In this document: one piece after another, positions 51,343-64,000 of the stretch
Layout of the letters: every line of letters starts with the position of its first letter
Numbering within the stretch: the stretch's first letter is position 1
NCBI RefSeq assembly: GCF_021462225.1
Contig: NC_061805.1
Coordinates: 26,863,958 to 26,927,957 of the forward strand
Source of the DNA: Girardinichthys multiradiatus
Lineage: Eukaryota > Chordata > Actinopteri > Cyprinodontiformes > Goodeidae
Direction: 5' to 3'
Length of the DNA: 64,000 nucleotides
Made by a program: the position numbers and the translations under genes
Notes under the pieces: model-generated
Seen by the model: only the letters and a program-made list of their open reading frames with translations
What the model was told of the DNA's origin: nothing
Database searches by the model: none

Positions 51343-54218
51343 TGCAGCTCAGTTTGAGGGGATGATTTATTCTTTTTTTAATATGCTGTTTTATGCAGTG
51401 TTACATTTTTCTGGTTAATTTTCAAATTAAGTTTCTTTTGGGAAATGGGGCATTCAAATGTCTTTTCTCTTGTTGTTGGGATCCAAATACTCCAAGACTT
51501 ACTAAAAGTGGTGGAAAAAAAGCAATTTCCTGCAAAGGTCAAATCTGGTTTACATCATCATGAAGAAGGATGCGCTGCAGCAAAAATAAAGAATTTCTTG
51601 ATCTCCTTGGAGCAATTCTCACATCATATCTATTAATCATTTTAGCATAAACAAGGAAGCAGTAGGTGTAACATTTTTTTATGTTGATATGTGAGCCTAA
51701 AACAAGAGTGTGAGCTAAAAATGGAACTTCTGAACTCAAAGAAATCAGAAGTGTGTCTTTTTTCAGTCATCCTTTAGCCTCGTGTTTATGCATGTGGTGG
51801 TAAGGCATCCACAGAGAAGGTTTAAAAATATCACTTTCTCTTCAGCATCTTCCTCTTGACACTTGATCTTTTTTTCTGCTGTAGGCTGCAGGATGAAAAA
51901 AATTGAAGGTTTCTCTGTTTCTCCCAGATTCGAATGTCATTAAGTCTTGCCTTATGCTCCTACAAGCATCAACGCATTGTGAGACAGTCAGCTTTGCAAT
52001 GTTAAGCTTTCATGGTGAGGCAGGTGGAAAAAGGTGGGGTCATTGGGAGTACATTCAGCGAGCTTCTGTTGGATCCTCGTCTTCTTCCATGACACCGTAG
52101 ACTCTTTCAGTCAGTCAGTCAGGCAAGTTCATTCAGATCAGTGCCCGCAGTTGGATGGAAGTTAAATCCCGGAACTGTAGTAACCCCCTGCGTTTGCATG
52201 TGCACACGTGTGCATGCATTTAATCCCTCAGTAATCTTCTTTCTGTTTCCTTCTTATGAATGTAGGGCTTTCAGCAGCAGGCCGTGGTCAAACAGAGAAC
52301 ATCCTGCTCAACACATCTGCTGCTTCTTCTTCTGCTGCTGCTGTTGGAGGAAAAAAAGGGTAAACGAGGTGAACAGACGGCTGAGATACACAGACGATAG
52401 ATGAAAGTTAAACAGCAAGCGGGTCTGTTGAAGAGTTACATAACCTCGAACAAAGCTGTAACCTAATCTACACAAGTAACTCGGTGTTCTCAGAAAGAAC
52501 AGTAATGTCAGATTCAAGCTTAAAATGCATCAATCAAAACTTTGCAGCCAATTTCTGATCTCTGTGTTTTGTAAAACTGTGACCATATGGTGATTTTTCA
52601 GAACTATAATTAAGAGCATTCAAAATGTTCAATAATTATTATTTCTTTTGTCTTTTTGCAATGAGTAGTCATTAAACTGTTTACATTGGGAACACAGGTG
52701 AGGGGTTAAGGTTCAAAACACTGGACAAATCATCTTTTCGTGAATACATTCAGCCTTCCTGTTCTCTGTGACAATATCTCTACGCAAAATAGAAATTCCC
52801 TTCAAGAAGTTCCTTACACCTTTTGTGCTTCCTGTCACTTCACTTTTAAACACCTCATTGATCCTGAAACTACCTGAGCCATCTTAACTCAGTGACATCT
52901 ACACCAAAGAGCTTAGCAAGAGCAAATTGTTAAGTTAGGGTGTATTCACTGACTGGGATATGATTTCATTTTTATTTTTGTTTTCCATCTGCCTATCATT
53001 AGACAGGGCCAGTCAAGCTGAAAGTCAGCTGATTCTGGTCAAAAGCTGATTTTTTTTTGGTGCAACTCCAGCTTTACCATATACTTTCTGCTACTGTTTA
53101 TACCTCAGAGCAATTGTGTTTGACTAGATGGAGCAGATCAAAGGTTGTTTATTTAATTTGAATCTTACTGCATCTTACAATCTATTTGACACTTTTGTTT
53201 TTCTTCCTGCCTCCAAAAGGTTACATAAAGGTTAAAAAAAAAATGTCTTCTTTCTATCTTTTGGTACCTGTTCTGTAAGAGCTTGAACTATTTATTCATA
53301 TAGATAACACATCTCCTTAGTCAGAAGGCAACTGCCTCTGTCTTTCTCCCTGTTTTGGGGTGGTCAGGTCACATCAAGTCACTGTGTTTTTATCTACAGC
53401 AAAAGTTTTTTTTACAGCAGTACTTTCCTCACTCAGGCAGACTGCAAGAGGCAGCAGAATTGTAAGGTGAGAACTGAGAGTATAGGGATATGGAGTACAT
53501 GCAGTGGTGCTGGGTGGGAAGTGCAGCACTGGGGTAACTTTATAAATAATACATTATGACTTGGAAAGGCAGTTGCTGCTCTCTTCAAGCGTTTATTCTC
53601 CACGATTCATCATGTTACTTAACAGCTAAACGCGTTTTAAATGTGCAGATTCTGAAAGCAGATGAAAAATGCTTTCGGTTGTTGTCTTAGTCCAGAACCA
53701 GTTGTTGGTTATTAAATTCACTATTAAATTGGCTTTGAATGCCACTTATGCGCTGTTTATAAGGAGGAAATGTAACTATACTTGCTCTGAGCCAAAATGC
53801 TAATAAATTTGTATGTGATGGCAGATATGAGCAAACAATGGTTCATGTGTTGCTCACTGTTACTCAGCTGCGTTTCCTTTTCTTTCTTTTGTCCCTCCAC
53901 TGTGTTTATTTCCCATGCTGCACTAATGCAGATTTACTTTAGATGATAAAAAAAACAAAACGCTGCATCCCCTCTGAACACTGGCTCCATGCAGCTGCCT
54001 TTGTGTAACGTAACGCCCCTCTGACGAAACAAAAACACTGAAAGTGTATAATAAAACACAGAGCCTCGTTTCCAAGCAAGAGCAGAAACAACCATGTGCG
54101 TCGTTTCACTGTTTTAAGAGTGCTTCAAATTTTACCCAAGTGTGCTTTTTGTTTCTGGTTTCAAAAAAGAAAAGAAATAGATTGGAAAGATAAATCAACA
54201 GCAACCATCTATACTCAC
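51343..54218. other. Probable mapk4 5' UTR intron
   Basis: Lies between the CpG-rich leader region and the ATG exon. No gene or clear transposon recognised; includes CTG-type short repeats near 52322. Confidence 0.45.
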
Positions 54219-54560
54219 AGAGGCATTACGCAGCCGCAGCCTCCCGTCCAGAAACAAAGATCCGGAGGACAAGATGTGATCGAGACGGATCCTTGCGAGC
54301 GAAGAAAGTAAAACACTTCTCCATCTCTCTTTGGGTCTCTCGAGTGGAAGTGAGATTTGGACGATATATGACTGGATGAACAGTCGGCAGCCACTGGGCT
54401 GGCACCGGAGGGAGCGATCCGACTCTCCGAGATGAGATAAGCCAAAGGCTGCTACAGAGCTGGTTTCTGTGGGCGAGTGTCCGCTCTCTGTCAGCGCTTC
54501 AGAGCGATGATCTGAGAGGGGGGAGGAGAGTGAGGGATCCCCCCAGAGTCAGGTAGCAGT
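54219..54560 (-). promoter_or_regulatory. mapk4: Probable mapk4 non-coding first exon and CpG-rich promoter
   Basis: The minus strand has a consensus donor (CCTCT then gtgagtatag) at 54219/54218. It is preceded by about 340 bases with many CpGs and G-rich runs in otherwise AT-rich DNA. This is the position expected for a leader exon 2.9 kb upstream of the ATG exon. No start site can be read from sequence alone. Confidence 0.4.
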
Positions 54561-54649
54561 CTTCAGATGCTTCACCCTCACACGCAAAACAAGTCAGATG
54601 AGATTCCAATTTAAATTTTAGTTTACATGCAAAATGTTATGTTTCGTAC

Positions 54650-55235
54650 CAAAGAACACAGTACACATCAACTTGAATGCATCATTACCACAATGACAGA
54701 TGGTGGTGGCTGCATCATGCTGTGGGAATGTTTTTCTTTAGCATGGATAGAGAAGCTGGTCAACTCTGAATGGAAATAGAGTTCAATACAGGACAACGTC
54801 GTTAGAAAACCTGTTAGAGGTAGAAAACTTGAGATGGGGGCAGAGGTTAACCTTCGAACCTGACAGTGAAGCTTAGCTACAACCAGAGCTAAAATGAAAT
54901 GGTTTAGCGGAAAGCATGTTCATGTGTTAAAATGGCCCAGTCAAAGTTCAAACCTAAATCCAATAGAGGATTTGTGTCAGGACTGGAAAAAACATTTTCC
55001 ACAAATTCCTTCCATCCAATCTGACAGAGCTTAAACTAGTTTGCAAAGATTGTGGTGAAGACATACTTTGAAAGACTTTCAGCTGTAATTACAGCAGTAT
55101 GTACTTCTACAAAGTCAATTGACATAAAATACATGCACACTATAGTACACTAGTTATGTACTACTTTGTGTTGCCACAATAACATACATAGAAGTTCGTA
55201 GTGTTAACAGGATGAAATGTGAAAAGGTTCAGTAG
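54650..55235 (+). mobile_element. Decayed Tc1-like relic upstream of mapk4
   Basis: Blocks gatggtggtggctgcatcat, cccagtcaaagttcaaacct and aatccaatagagga resemble the catalytic core; frames are destroyed. Confidence 0.65.
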
Positions 55236-55540
55236 GCAATTAATGTGGTTCTTATGCTAAGGACACACAAATGTATCTCTCATTTGTCTATGATGAACAT
55301 TTTTCTGGTAATGAATTGATGAATTCTGTCAAGGTTTTATTGAATCGATAGCCAGTAACTTTAGAACTCAGACTAAACTGTTTGTAGTTGGACCAAAGGA
55401 GCAAACATCTGATTGTGTTTCTTTTTCTGCCACTGCTTTATGCAGACGCACAGGCAGATCAGACATCTTGATATATACTATTTGACATTACTAATATCAA
55501 CAGAAAGGTTATCAATTAAAACATAACAGGAGCAAAAATT

Positions 55541-55804
<264 letters not shown>

Positions 55805-55815
55805 GCTTGCTGTTT

Positions 55816-56300
55816 CTTGATTTGAACATATTTGAGGTTTGTTTTGGGGCTTGCCTCTGATCAGAGTTGATTAAGTTGTCCAGGCAGTGCTTTAGTTAAT
55901 TCCTAACTTTAGTTCCTTGATAATTCTTGTATTCTGTTCATGATGCATTTTAGTTTATGTAAGAGCTTCCTTTGGTTAGATCATTTTCTTGCATTTCTGC
56001 ATTTCATTTCATTTCTGTTTTGTTACTACTCTCTGCCACAGCCATTTTGTAATAAACGTCTTTCAGCTCACCTGCATCATACTTCTCCACCTCTCTGTCA
56101 CACCTGTGTTCTGCACTCTAGTCACTTGTTTGCTCTGTTTTCTCCTTGCTGGATTGTACTGTTTGTATCCATGCCATGCATTCTAATGTTTTTAGCCTGT
56201 CGCCTCATGCCTTTCTGTACGTTTTTGCTTTTTATTAAAACCTTTATAACTCATCGCATCTCCACCTGCCTGCCTGCACTTGGGTCCACTCCAAAAGCCA
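55816..56300. other. Possible LTR- or LINE-derived tail
   Basis: Contains several polyadenylation-like AATAAA/ATTAAA signals and a terminal cctgcctgcacttgggtcc, which resembles the ends of fish retroelements. Not assigned to a family. Confidence 0.25.
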
Positions 56301-57271
56301 CCTTCTTGACATACAGAAATTGATTAATGCATTCACATTGACTATGCTTTACTATGAAGCTCTTTTTGCAGTATGATGTGCAAAATAAATAGCATTGCCT
56401 AAAAACGCTCAGTATACAACAGCTAGAATTCTTGATCATGGTAATGAGACCACCTTTTCCTTGGCAAAAATAGGACAGATTTCTTAAGCACCTAATGTTT
56501 TGGTCCATTCCTAACTACCTTACAGACTATAACTCTTGCAGATCGCCTAAGTCATCGTGCAGAGGCCTTATAGTTGATCCCAGAATGACAGGAAGCTTTC
56601 ACTCACTGCTTTACCTCAGAAATCTTTACCAATGTTTACTTTGTCTTACCGACACACCAGTCTGTTGATGTCTCTGTTTAGTGGGTTGGGATTTAAATGA
56701 GCTTCATTATAAAGGAGGCAAAATAAAAAAGGTCATGCTTAATGTAAAAATGATTCCCAAAAGGTAATACATCCACGGGGATTGATGGAGACAAAAGGTG
56801 CATAGGTAACAGATTCATGAGTCACCTAATGTAATGAGCTGTCTTTGATATTATCATGAGAGGAGTACAGGAGACTGATCAGAAGAGCTCTTGATTTGAA
56901 CTTTAAACCTTAGCTGTAAATGGAAAATCATCACAATTAACAGAAATAAATGCTTTAAACTATCAATTTAAACCATTTAAGTTAAATGGTTGGGTCATTG
57001 GAGCTAATATGGATTATGCCGAGACACTGGTGTGTTTCAGTCTTTGTTCTCAGTCTCTGATGTAGCTCTGTTCCCCTTTCTGTCTGCCCTCTCTAATTAA
57101 CACTGATAGCGCCTGACAAATGGAAACATCACAGTGTTAGCTGTGGGTGGCTATTTCCAGAAACAGACCCACACTGGCTGTTTATAATAGGAGGGAATTG
57201 TTCCTGGTCTTGACAGTGGGTGATTATTATTTTGGTATACCTCCTCACAAGAAGAGAAAAAAAAATCAACA
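56301..57271. other. No recognised feature
   Basis: Intergenic, AT-rich. Confidence 0.5.
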
Positions 57272-57273
57272 TA

Positions 57274-58854
57274 CAGTGCCTTGCGAAAGTATTCGACTAC
57301 CTTGAACATTTCAACCTCTTGCCACATTTCAGGCTTCAAACATAAAGATATCAAATTCTAATTTTTTGTGAAGAATCAACAACAAGTGGGACACAATCGT
57401 GAAGTGGAATGAAATTTATTGGATGTGTCAAACTTATTTAACAAATAGAAAACTGAAAAGTGGGTCGTGTAATATTATTCGGCCCCTTTGTGTTAATACT
57501 TCGTAGCGCCACCCTTTGCTGCAATTACAGCTGCAAGTCGCTTGGGGTTTGTCTCTATCAGTTTTGCACATCGAGAGACTGAAATTCTTGCCCATTCTTC
57601 CTTGCAAAACAGCTGGAGCTCAGTGAGGTTGGATGGAGAGCGTTCGTGAACAGCAGTCTTCAACTCTTTCCACAGATTCTCGATTGGATTCAGGTCTGGA
57701 CTTTGACTTGGCCATTCCAACACCTGGATACGTTTATTTGTGAACCATTCCATTGTAGATTTGGCTTTATGTTTTGGATCATTGTCTTGTTGGAAGATAA
57801 ATCTCCGTCCCAGTCTCAGGTCTCTTACAGACTCCAACAGGTTTTCTTCTAGAATGGTCATGTATTTGGCCCCATCCATCTTCCCATCAATTTTGACCAT
57901 CTTCCCTGTCCCTGCTGACGGAAAGCAGGCCCAAACCATGATGCTGCCACCACCATGTTTGACAGTGGGGATGGTGTGTTCAGGGTGATGAGCTGTGTTG
58001 CTTTTACGCCAAACATATCGTTTTGCATTGTGGCCAAACAGTTCAATTTTGGTTTCATCTGACCAGAGCACCTTCTTCCACATGTTTGGTGTGTCTCCCA
58101 GGTGGCTTGTGGCAAACTTTAAACGAGACTTTTTATGGATATCTTTAAGAAATGGCTTTCTTCTTGCCACTCTTCCATAAAGGCCAGATTTGTGCAGTGT
58201 ACAACTGATTGTTGTCCTATGGACAGACTCTCCCACCTCAGCTGTAGATCTCTGCAGTTCATCCAGAGTGATCATGGGCCTCTTGGCTGCATCTCTGATC
58301 AGTCTTCTCCTTGTTCGAGATGAGAGTTTAGAGGGACGGCCTGGTCTTGGTAGATTTGCAGTGGTCTGATACTCCTTCCATTTCAATATGATTGCTTGCA
58401 CAGTGCTCCTTGGGATGTTTAAAGCTTGGGAAATCTTTTTGTATCCAAATCCGACTTTAAACTTCTCCACAACAGTATCTCGGACCTGCCTGGTGTGTTC
58501 CTTGGTCTTCATGATGCTCTCTGCTCTTTGAACAGAACCCTGAGACTATCACAGAGAATTTATACGGAGACTTGATTACACACAGGTGGATTCTATTTAT
58601 CATCATCAGTCATTTGGGACAACATTGGATCATTCAGAGATCCTCACTACACTTATTGCACGCCCCACGTTTCAGTTTTTTATTTGTTAAAAAAGTTTGA
58701 CACATCCAATAAATTTCATTCCACTTCACGATTGTGTCCCACTTGTTGTTGATTCTTCACAAAAAATTAGAATTTTATATCTTTATGTTTGAAGCCTGAA
58801 ATGTGGCAAAAGGTTGAAAAGTTCAAGGGGGCCGAATACTTTTGCAAGGCACTG
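57274..58854 (-). mobile_element. Tc1-like element with intact transposase frame
   Basis: 1581 bp between TA dinucleotides (57272-57273, 58855-58856). Inverted repeats of roughly 200 bp begin CAGTGCCTTGCGAAAGTATT; the two differ by few bases. Similar blocks (AGTATTCGACTACCTTGA outer, TTATTCGGCCCCTTTG inner) suggest an IR/DR arrangement. It carries one full-length transposase ORF on the minus strand. Confidence 0.95.
57493..58512 (-). CDS. Tc1-like DD34E transposase, open frame
   Basis: 339 residues, uninterrupted; members of the family are about 340. Cut-and-paste DNA transposase acting in the nucleus on its own TIRs. Residues 1-60 hold a paired-like HTH (VGFGYKKISQALNIPRSTVQ) followed by the basic GRPSKL motif. 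The catalytic triad is present and correctly spaced: Asp152 (WSDETKIEL), Asp243 (QQDNDPKHK), Glu278 (NPIENLWKELK). The ATG at 58512 is preceded by a TIR and short spacer. Closest by eye to the salmonid/flatfish Tc1 group. Whether it is expressed or active cannot be told from sequence. Confidence 0.92.
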   Translation of the reverse strand: MKTKEHTRQVRDTVVEKFKVGFGYKKISQALNIPRSTVQAIILKWKEYQTTANLPRPGRPSKLSSRTRRRLIRDAAKRPMITLDELQRSTAEVGESVHRTTISCTLHKSGLYGRVARRKPFLKDIHKKSRLKFATSHLGDTPNMWKKVLWSDETKIELFGHNAKRYVWRKSNTAHHPEHTIPTVKHGGGSIMVWACFPSAGTGKMVKIDGKMDGAKYMTILEENLLESVRDLRLGRRFIFQQDNDPKHKAKSTMEWFTNKRIQVLEWPSQSPDLNPIENLWKELKTAVHERSPSNLTELQLFCKEEWARISVSRCAKLIETNPKRLAAVIAAKGGATKY

Positions 58855-58856
58855 TA

Positions 58857-59905
58857 TCAACAACCCAATCACTGTACTGTTTTGAACAATTTATATTTCT
58901 TTAAATGAAAAAAATAAATAAGCCCCCTTTCTTATGCCAAATATGTCAGAAACCAGTTCACAATGTGATGCACTTTATTCTGTTTGTGCAGAGCAAGGAT
59001 TTGGTTACGTGTTTGATCTTAAAGACAGCAGATTTACATCAAAAGTAGCAGGTTTGATACAAATCCAGGTAAGGTGTTTGGTGAAGCTGTGCATGCCACA
59101 AAGGAATCCTGTACGAGTGTGATCAGATGTGTGCAAAGACAACAATTGTGATCCTGTTCTTTTGTTTATCTCTCTTCAGCAAAAAGTGTGCAGCAGTACT
59201 GTAGCCGTCCCCTCCTCAGGTTACTTCCCTTCACAAGATCCCAGTGTAAATGGGAACAAAAATAAATAAATTAGAGGTCAGTGATGGCATCTGGCTCAGT
59301 CTGTGCATCTCTGTGAAGAGCATTTTTCTTGTGAGCTGAAGGCACAAAGTGTGAAAGAACAGGGGTCACATCTTTAGGTGTGCAGAACCGACTCATAAGG
59401 GAATAAAAAGAGGTACAATGCCAAATTCGATGCCTGAGCTATGTTGTCCCAAAGAAAATCCTGAATTCCTTTGTTTCTAGCTTATGACATGTTTTGTTAT
59501 AAAACGTGTTCAAGAGTGGAAATCCATAAAGTGATACAGAAATAAAAAACAAAATAGCAGAGATGCTAAATATGGAAATTGCCATATAAAGTATTGATGT
59601 ATTTTAAGCATGCTTAAAATCAACTGGAGATTGCCTTTTAAATCTTAAATTCTGTTGAGCCTCCTCCTGGATTTACATTTATCATGGAAGACCTTAACTT
59701 TATAATTTTCCTGTAAAATGATTTTTAAACCCTCACTGTTTGAATTGATCAAATACAAATAAAAGGTATATTGTTATGTGTTTGAATTGTTGATTTCCTT
59801 TTTAAAAAATAAGTATTGTGTTCAGATTTCTATGTATTTGTAAAATTAGCAAGTGAAAAGAGCTCTGTCATATTAAACACTGAGGAGACAATGAGACAAT
59901 TTCTT
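58857..59905. other. No recognised feature
   Basis: Intergenic. A short frame at 58934-59122 has no motif. Confidence 0.5.
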
Positions 59906-59907
59906 AA

Positions 59908-60706
59908 TCAGACCACAGGACCTTCTCCCATTCCTCCTCTGGATCATCCAGATGGTCATTGGCAAACTTCAGACAGGCCTGGACATGCGGTGGCTTGAGC
60001 AGGGGACCCTTCGTGTGCTGCAGGATTTTAATCCATGGCAGCGTAGTGTGTTACTAATGGTCTTCTTTGAGACTGTGGTCCCAGCTCTCTTCAGGTAATT
60101 GACTAGGTCCTGCTGTGTAGTTCTGGGCTGATCCCTCACCTTCATCAAGATCTTTGATGCACCACGAGATGAGATCTTACATGGGGCCCCAGACCAAGGG
60201 AGACAGACTATCATCCTGAACTTCTTCCATTTACTTATAATTGCACCAACAGTTGTTGTCTTCTCATCAAGCTGCTTGGCTATTTTCCTGTAGCCCATCC
60301 CAGCCTCGTGCAGGTCTACTATTTTATCCCTGATGTCCTCACACAGCTCTCTGGTCTTGACCATTGTGGAGAGGTTGGAGTTTGTTTGAGTGTGTGGACA
60401 GATAAGTTCAAAAAGGTGCAGTAATACAGGTAATGAGTGGAGAACAGGGGGGCTTCCTAAAGAAGAACTAACAGGCCTGTGAGAGCCGGGATTCTTACTG
60501 GTTGTTGGGTGATCAAATACTTATGCAATAAAATGCAAATTAATTACTTTAAAAAATCACGTAATGTGATTTTCTGGATTTTTGTTTTAGATTCTGCCAC
60601 TCAGAGTTGAATAGTACCTATGATAAAAATGAAAGACTTCTTCATGCTTTGCAAGTGGGAAAACCTGCAAAATAGGCAATGTATCAAATACTTGCTCTCC
60701 CCACTG
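59908..60706 (-). mobile_element. Tc1-like element, 3' truncated
   Basis: The right end closes with tacttgctctccccactg then TA (60707-60708), a known fish Tc1 terminus. The body breaks off at 59908, before the catalytic domain is complete. Confidence 0.85.
59969..60364 (-). pseudogene. Tc1 transposase N-terminal fragment
   Basis: 131 codons: [20 protein letters not shown], then the [23 protein letters not shown]. No catalytic residue remains in frame. Confidence 0.8.
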
Positions 60707-60984
60707 TACCTCATATGCTGAAGGTAAAACAGACAAAGAAAGATGTAGCTAAAACTAAAGAGAAGTTAAATGTACAAAACTAACAAGAGCAGAAATAAAC
60801 TCTCATGAAACTGAATGTAAGAGGGGAGGGGGTTGAGACAACTTTAAAACAAGAAAGGAACACACATCTCAAGAGTTGACGTGATCTTGCAGTGTGCTCC
60901 AACAGTTTTCACTGTAAAAAAATGACCTGCCTAAACGTCAGCAGAGCCTGGAGGCAGTAAAGATGTGCACTGAATGTGATATGC

Positions 60985-62379
60985 AATTCCTATCTCACAA
61001 AATTAGCATATCATTAAAAGGGTCTCTAAACGAGCTATGAACCTAATCATCTGAATCAACAAGTTAACTCTAAACACCTGCAAAAGATTCCTGAGGCCTT
61101 TAAAACTCTCAGCCTGGTTCATCACTCAAAACCCCAATCATGGGTAAGACTGCCGACCTGACTGCTGTCCAGAAGGCCACTATTGACACCCTCAAGCAAG
61201 AGGGTAAGACACAGAAAGAAATTTCTGAACGAATAGGCTGTTCCCAGAGTGCTGTATCAAGGCACCTCAGTGGGAAATCTGTGGGAAGGAAAAAGTGTGG
61301 CAGAAAACGCTGCACAACGAGAAGAGGTGACCGGACCCTGAGGAAGATTGTGGAGAAGGGCCGATTCCAGACCTTGGGGGACCTGCGGAAGCAGTGGACT
61401 GAGTCTGGAGTAGAAACATCCAGAGCCACCGTGCACAGGCGTGTGCAGGAAATGGGCTACAGGTGCCGCATTCCCCAGACCTGGGCTACAGAGAAGCAGC
61501 ACTGGACTGTTGCTCAGTGGTCCAAAGTACTTTTTTCGGATGAAAGCAAATTCTGCATGTCATTCGGAAATCAAGGTGCCAGAGTCTGGAGGAAGACTGG
61601 GGAGAAGGAAATGCCAAAATGCCAGAAGTCCAGTGTCAAGTACCCACAGTCAGTGATGGTCTGGGCTGCCGTGTCAGCTGCTGGTGTTGGTCCACTGTGT
61701 TTTATCAAGGGCAGGGTCAATGTAGCTAGCTATCAGGAGATTTTAGAGCACTTCATGCTTCCATCTGCTGAAAAGCTTTATGGAGATGAAGATTTCATTT
61801 TTCAGCACGACCTGGCACCTGCTCACAGTGCCAAAACCACTGGTAAATGGTTTACTGACCATGGTATCACTGTGCTCAATTGGCCTGCCAACTCTCCTGA
61901 CCTGAACCCCATAGAGAATCTGTGGGATATTGTGAAGAGAACGTTGAGAGACTCAAGACCCAACACTCTGGATGAGCTAAAGGCCGCTATCGAAGCATCC
62001 TGGGCCTCCATAAGACCTCAGCAGTGCCACAGGCTGATTGCCTCCATGCCACGCCGCATTGAAGCAGTCATTTCTGCCAAAGGATTCCCGACCAAGTATT
62101 GAGTGCATAACTGTACATGATTATTTGAAGGTTGACGTTTTTTGTATTAAAAACACTTTTCTTTTATTGGTCGGATGAAATATGCTAATTTTGTGAGATA
62201 GGAATTTTGGGTTTTCATGAGCTGTATGCCAAAATCATCCGTATTAAGACAATAAAAGACCTGAAATATTTCAGTTAGTGTGCAATGAATCTAAAATATA
62301 TGAATGTTAAATTTTCATCATGGCATTATGGAAAATAATGAACTTTATCACAATATGCTAATATTTTGAGAAGGACCTG
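60985..62379 (+). mobile_element. Tc1-like element (family A, copy 2), left end truncated
   Basis: Nearly identical to 46651-48257 from aattcctatctcac onward, ending ggacctg before TA. The outer ~200 bp of the left TIR is missing, so only the inner repeat remains on that side. Confidence 0.93.
61140..62102 (+). pseudogene. Tc1 transposase with 42-bp in-frame deletion
   Basis: 320 codons, fully open, with the same HTH and DDE motifs as copy 1 (LFSDESKF, FQHDLAPAHS, NPIENLWDIVKR). It lacks 14 residues between CRIPQ and TWATEK, in the linker between DNA-binding and catalytic domains. Together with the lost left TIR this copy should not be able to move itself. Confidence 0.9.
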
Positions 62380-64000
62380 TAAATGGTTCACTTTAGCTGT
62401 AGCAAGTGTTATTTGCTGATGACACAACCTTTTTCAGGAACAGGTTTTGGATGCCGCAAAAAAGGGACTGGAAATCTCATGTCTTGTAATGAAAAAAAAA
62501 TATTAAGCTGAAATCGATGTAGGTATGAAATTGATGTAGTTCAAGAAACTATGTTTTAAGAAACTGTTTTTAGGAGTCATTGAGGTTCAATTACAAATCA
62601 CACTTTATGTGAAGACCAAAATATTCAAATTATTTGCAATATTGCTCAAGATAAAGAATCAAAATGGGAAAATATTTTCCCATTGTTTAAAAAAAATACT
62701 GCAAATTTACTAGTAGTTCCGGCTTAAATAAGCAAGAAATTGTGCAAAAGACTGTTTCAGCATTGCAAGTATTCATTTGTTGCAAACATGTAGAAGTGTT
62801 GTAAAACAATTACTGTAAAACTGTTTCTAGTCTTCAATTTGTTTTGTAAAAAAAAAAAAACTTGTGTCCTATTCTCACCTACCAGCGCTGTTTAATTGAC
62901 TTCAGAGTCCTCCTTCTATTCATACAAATAACTATCGGCTCTAAAATTATGACTTCGGTTCTATTGCGCCCTCTCCTGGATGTTCTTTGTTACTGCAACT
63001 CATTTCAAGCAGTTGATAAACTTTTCCATAGTCTTTTTAGCTTAACTAGTTGAAAAGTCTGATGATAAATGATTGCATGGGTTGAATGCTTTCATGAAGG
63101 AACACAGTGAAGCCAAGAACATTTGTAGAGTTATCTTATTCAGACTTCTGTTCAATAGAGTCAGTTTGTAAAATCGTCTTCTGTGTTCAGTAGACAGGAA
63201 CCCGAATTAAAGAGGATTCATAACAGTAAGTGAAAGCAAATAAAAAGGCAGAGGGATTAATAAAGAAGAGAAAGACCACAGTCAATATAATCATTGCAAT
63301 ATTGAACAATAATGTCTTAATAAAAGTTTGCAAAACAAAATGTCCCTTTAAGCTTCTGCCTTGGAGGGAAGATTTAACAACTGGAAGAGCTGTTCTGTGT
63401 GTGCATATTTGTAGGGATCCAGTACTGAACAGGTTTGCCTCTCCCCTCTTGACTATAGTGCATTAATCTTCACTGTAAATGTAACTGAATGCTCAAGCTC
63501 TAACCTGAGGAACAACTTTTCTGAACTCTTGCACTAACAGCCTTGTGATTGGCTGACTTGTGCTTCCCATGACGTCTGACTCCAGACTACCAAGGAAGTT
63601 CCAGACTGGAACTTGTAGTTTTATTTATCTTTGCGAACACTGACAGAGTTCATCTAAGATGAGTTCTCTGGGGGCCCCTTTATCAGCAGAGTCAGGAGGT
63701 TACAGATAAACACTGCAGGTCACGTTTAATAAGAAGCTCAGTGTGCATACTCATGTTCTAGTCAAACAATACATCTTTCTGAGGTACACTTAGGATTCAG
63801 TTGCAACATGTTACAATTTGTGAGAAAAATCTATAGCTATTTAACAGTGTGATCTGCAAGGCAACATAAAGATGAGAGACGACAAAAAAGAAAAGAAAAA
63901 AAATATTCACCATTTTAATTTAGAAATATATGAAACATAATAAGAGTCAAACCAGAAGTAGAAATGTTCTCAATACAGGTTAACTGACCAGAGAACAACA
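62380..64000. other. No recognised feature
   Basis: Intergenic, AT-rich. I see no gene, splice-consistent exon or clear repeat in this stretch. Confidence 0.5.

Overview
This window is vertebrate nuclear DNA, almost certainly from a teleost fish. The evidence is spliced genes with GT-AG introns, vertebrate-type proteins, and a repeat load typical of teleosts: many Tc1-like families, a piggyBac-like element, an L2/CR1-type LINE, an RTE (Rex3-like) fragment, a Tf1/sushi-type Ty3/gypsy chromovirus, and long (GATA)n/(GATG)n arrays. I cannot name the species.

Two host genes are present, both on the minus strand. Gene 1 (3813-15974, with a non-coding first exon ending at 20266) is a mitochondrial malic enzyme. 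It is best called me2: 14 coding exons join in phase to 583 residues. Gene 2 (24923-51342, with a probable non-coding first exon near 54219) is mapk4, encoding ERK4. Its 8 coding exons join in phase to 725 residues and carry the SEG activation loop, the SPR motif and an ERK3/ERK4-type MK5-docking motif. The MAPK4-ME2 pair in the same orientation is also found in human 18q21, which supports both names. The two proteins do not act in one pathway: one is a matrix metabolic enzyme and the other an atypical MAP kinase. Their neighbourhood is ancestral synteny, not an operon.

Layout: 1-3400 is repeats (a transposon end, an internally deleted Tc1 copy, a Tc1 relic, and a 1.6 kb piggyBac-like element with TTAA duplications). 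3.8-20.4 kb is me2; its two large 5' introns hold Tc1 copies, an RTE 3' end, a LINE fragment and a dispersed TIR-type repeat. 20.4-24.9 kb is a short intergenic region. 24.9-54.5 kb is mapk4. Its 18 kb intron 2 holds a 6 kb gypsy chromovirus with a nested solo LTR, a nearly full-length LINE with three stops but no frameshift, a Tc1 element with one stop, a SINE-like fragment and older relics. 54.5-64 kb is upstream intergenic DNA with a large tetranucleotide array, a Tc1 element with a fully open transposase frame (57274-58854), a Tc1 fragment and a second copy of the intron-2 Tc1 family.

I found no strong candidate for a wholly new biological system. The observations most worth checking are the apparently intact Tc1 transposase, the LTR complementarity implying self-primed reverse transcription, the mosaic LTRs and nested solo LTR, a YY1-like site at the LINE 5' end, and a poly(A) hexamer one base after the me2 stop codon.
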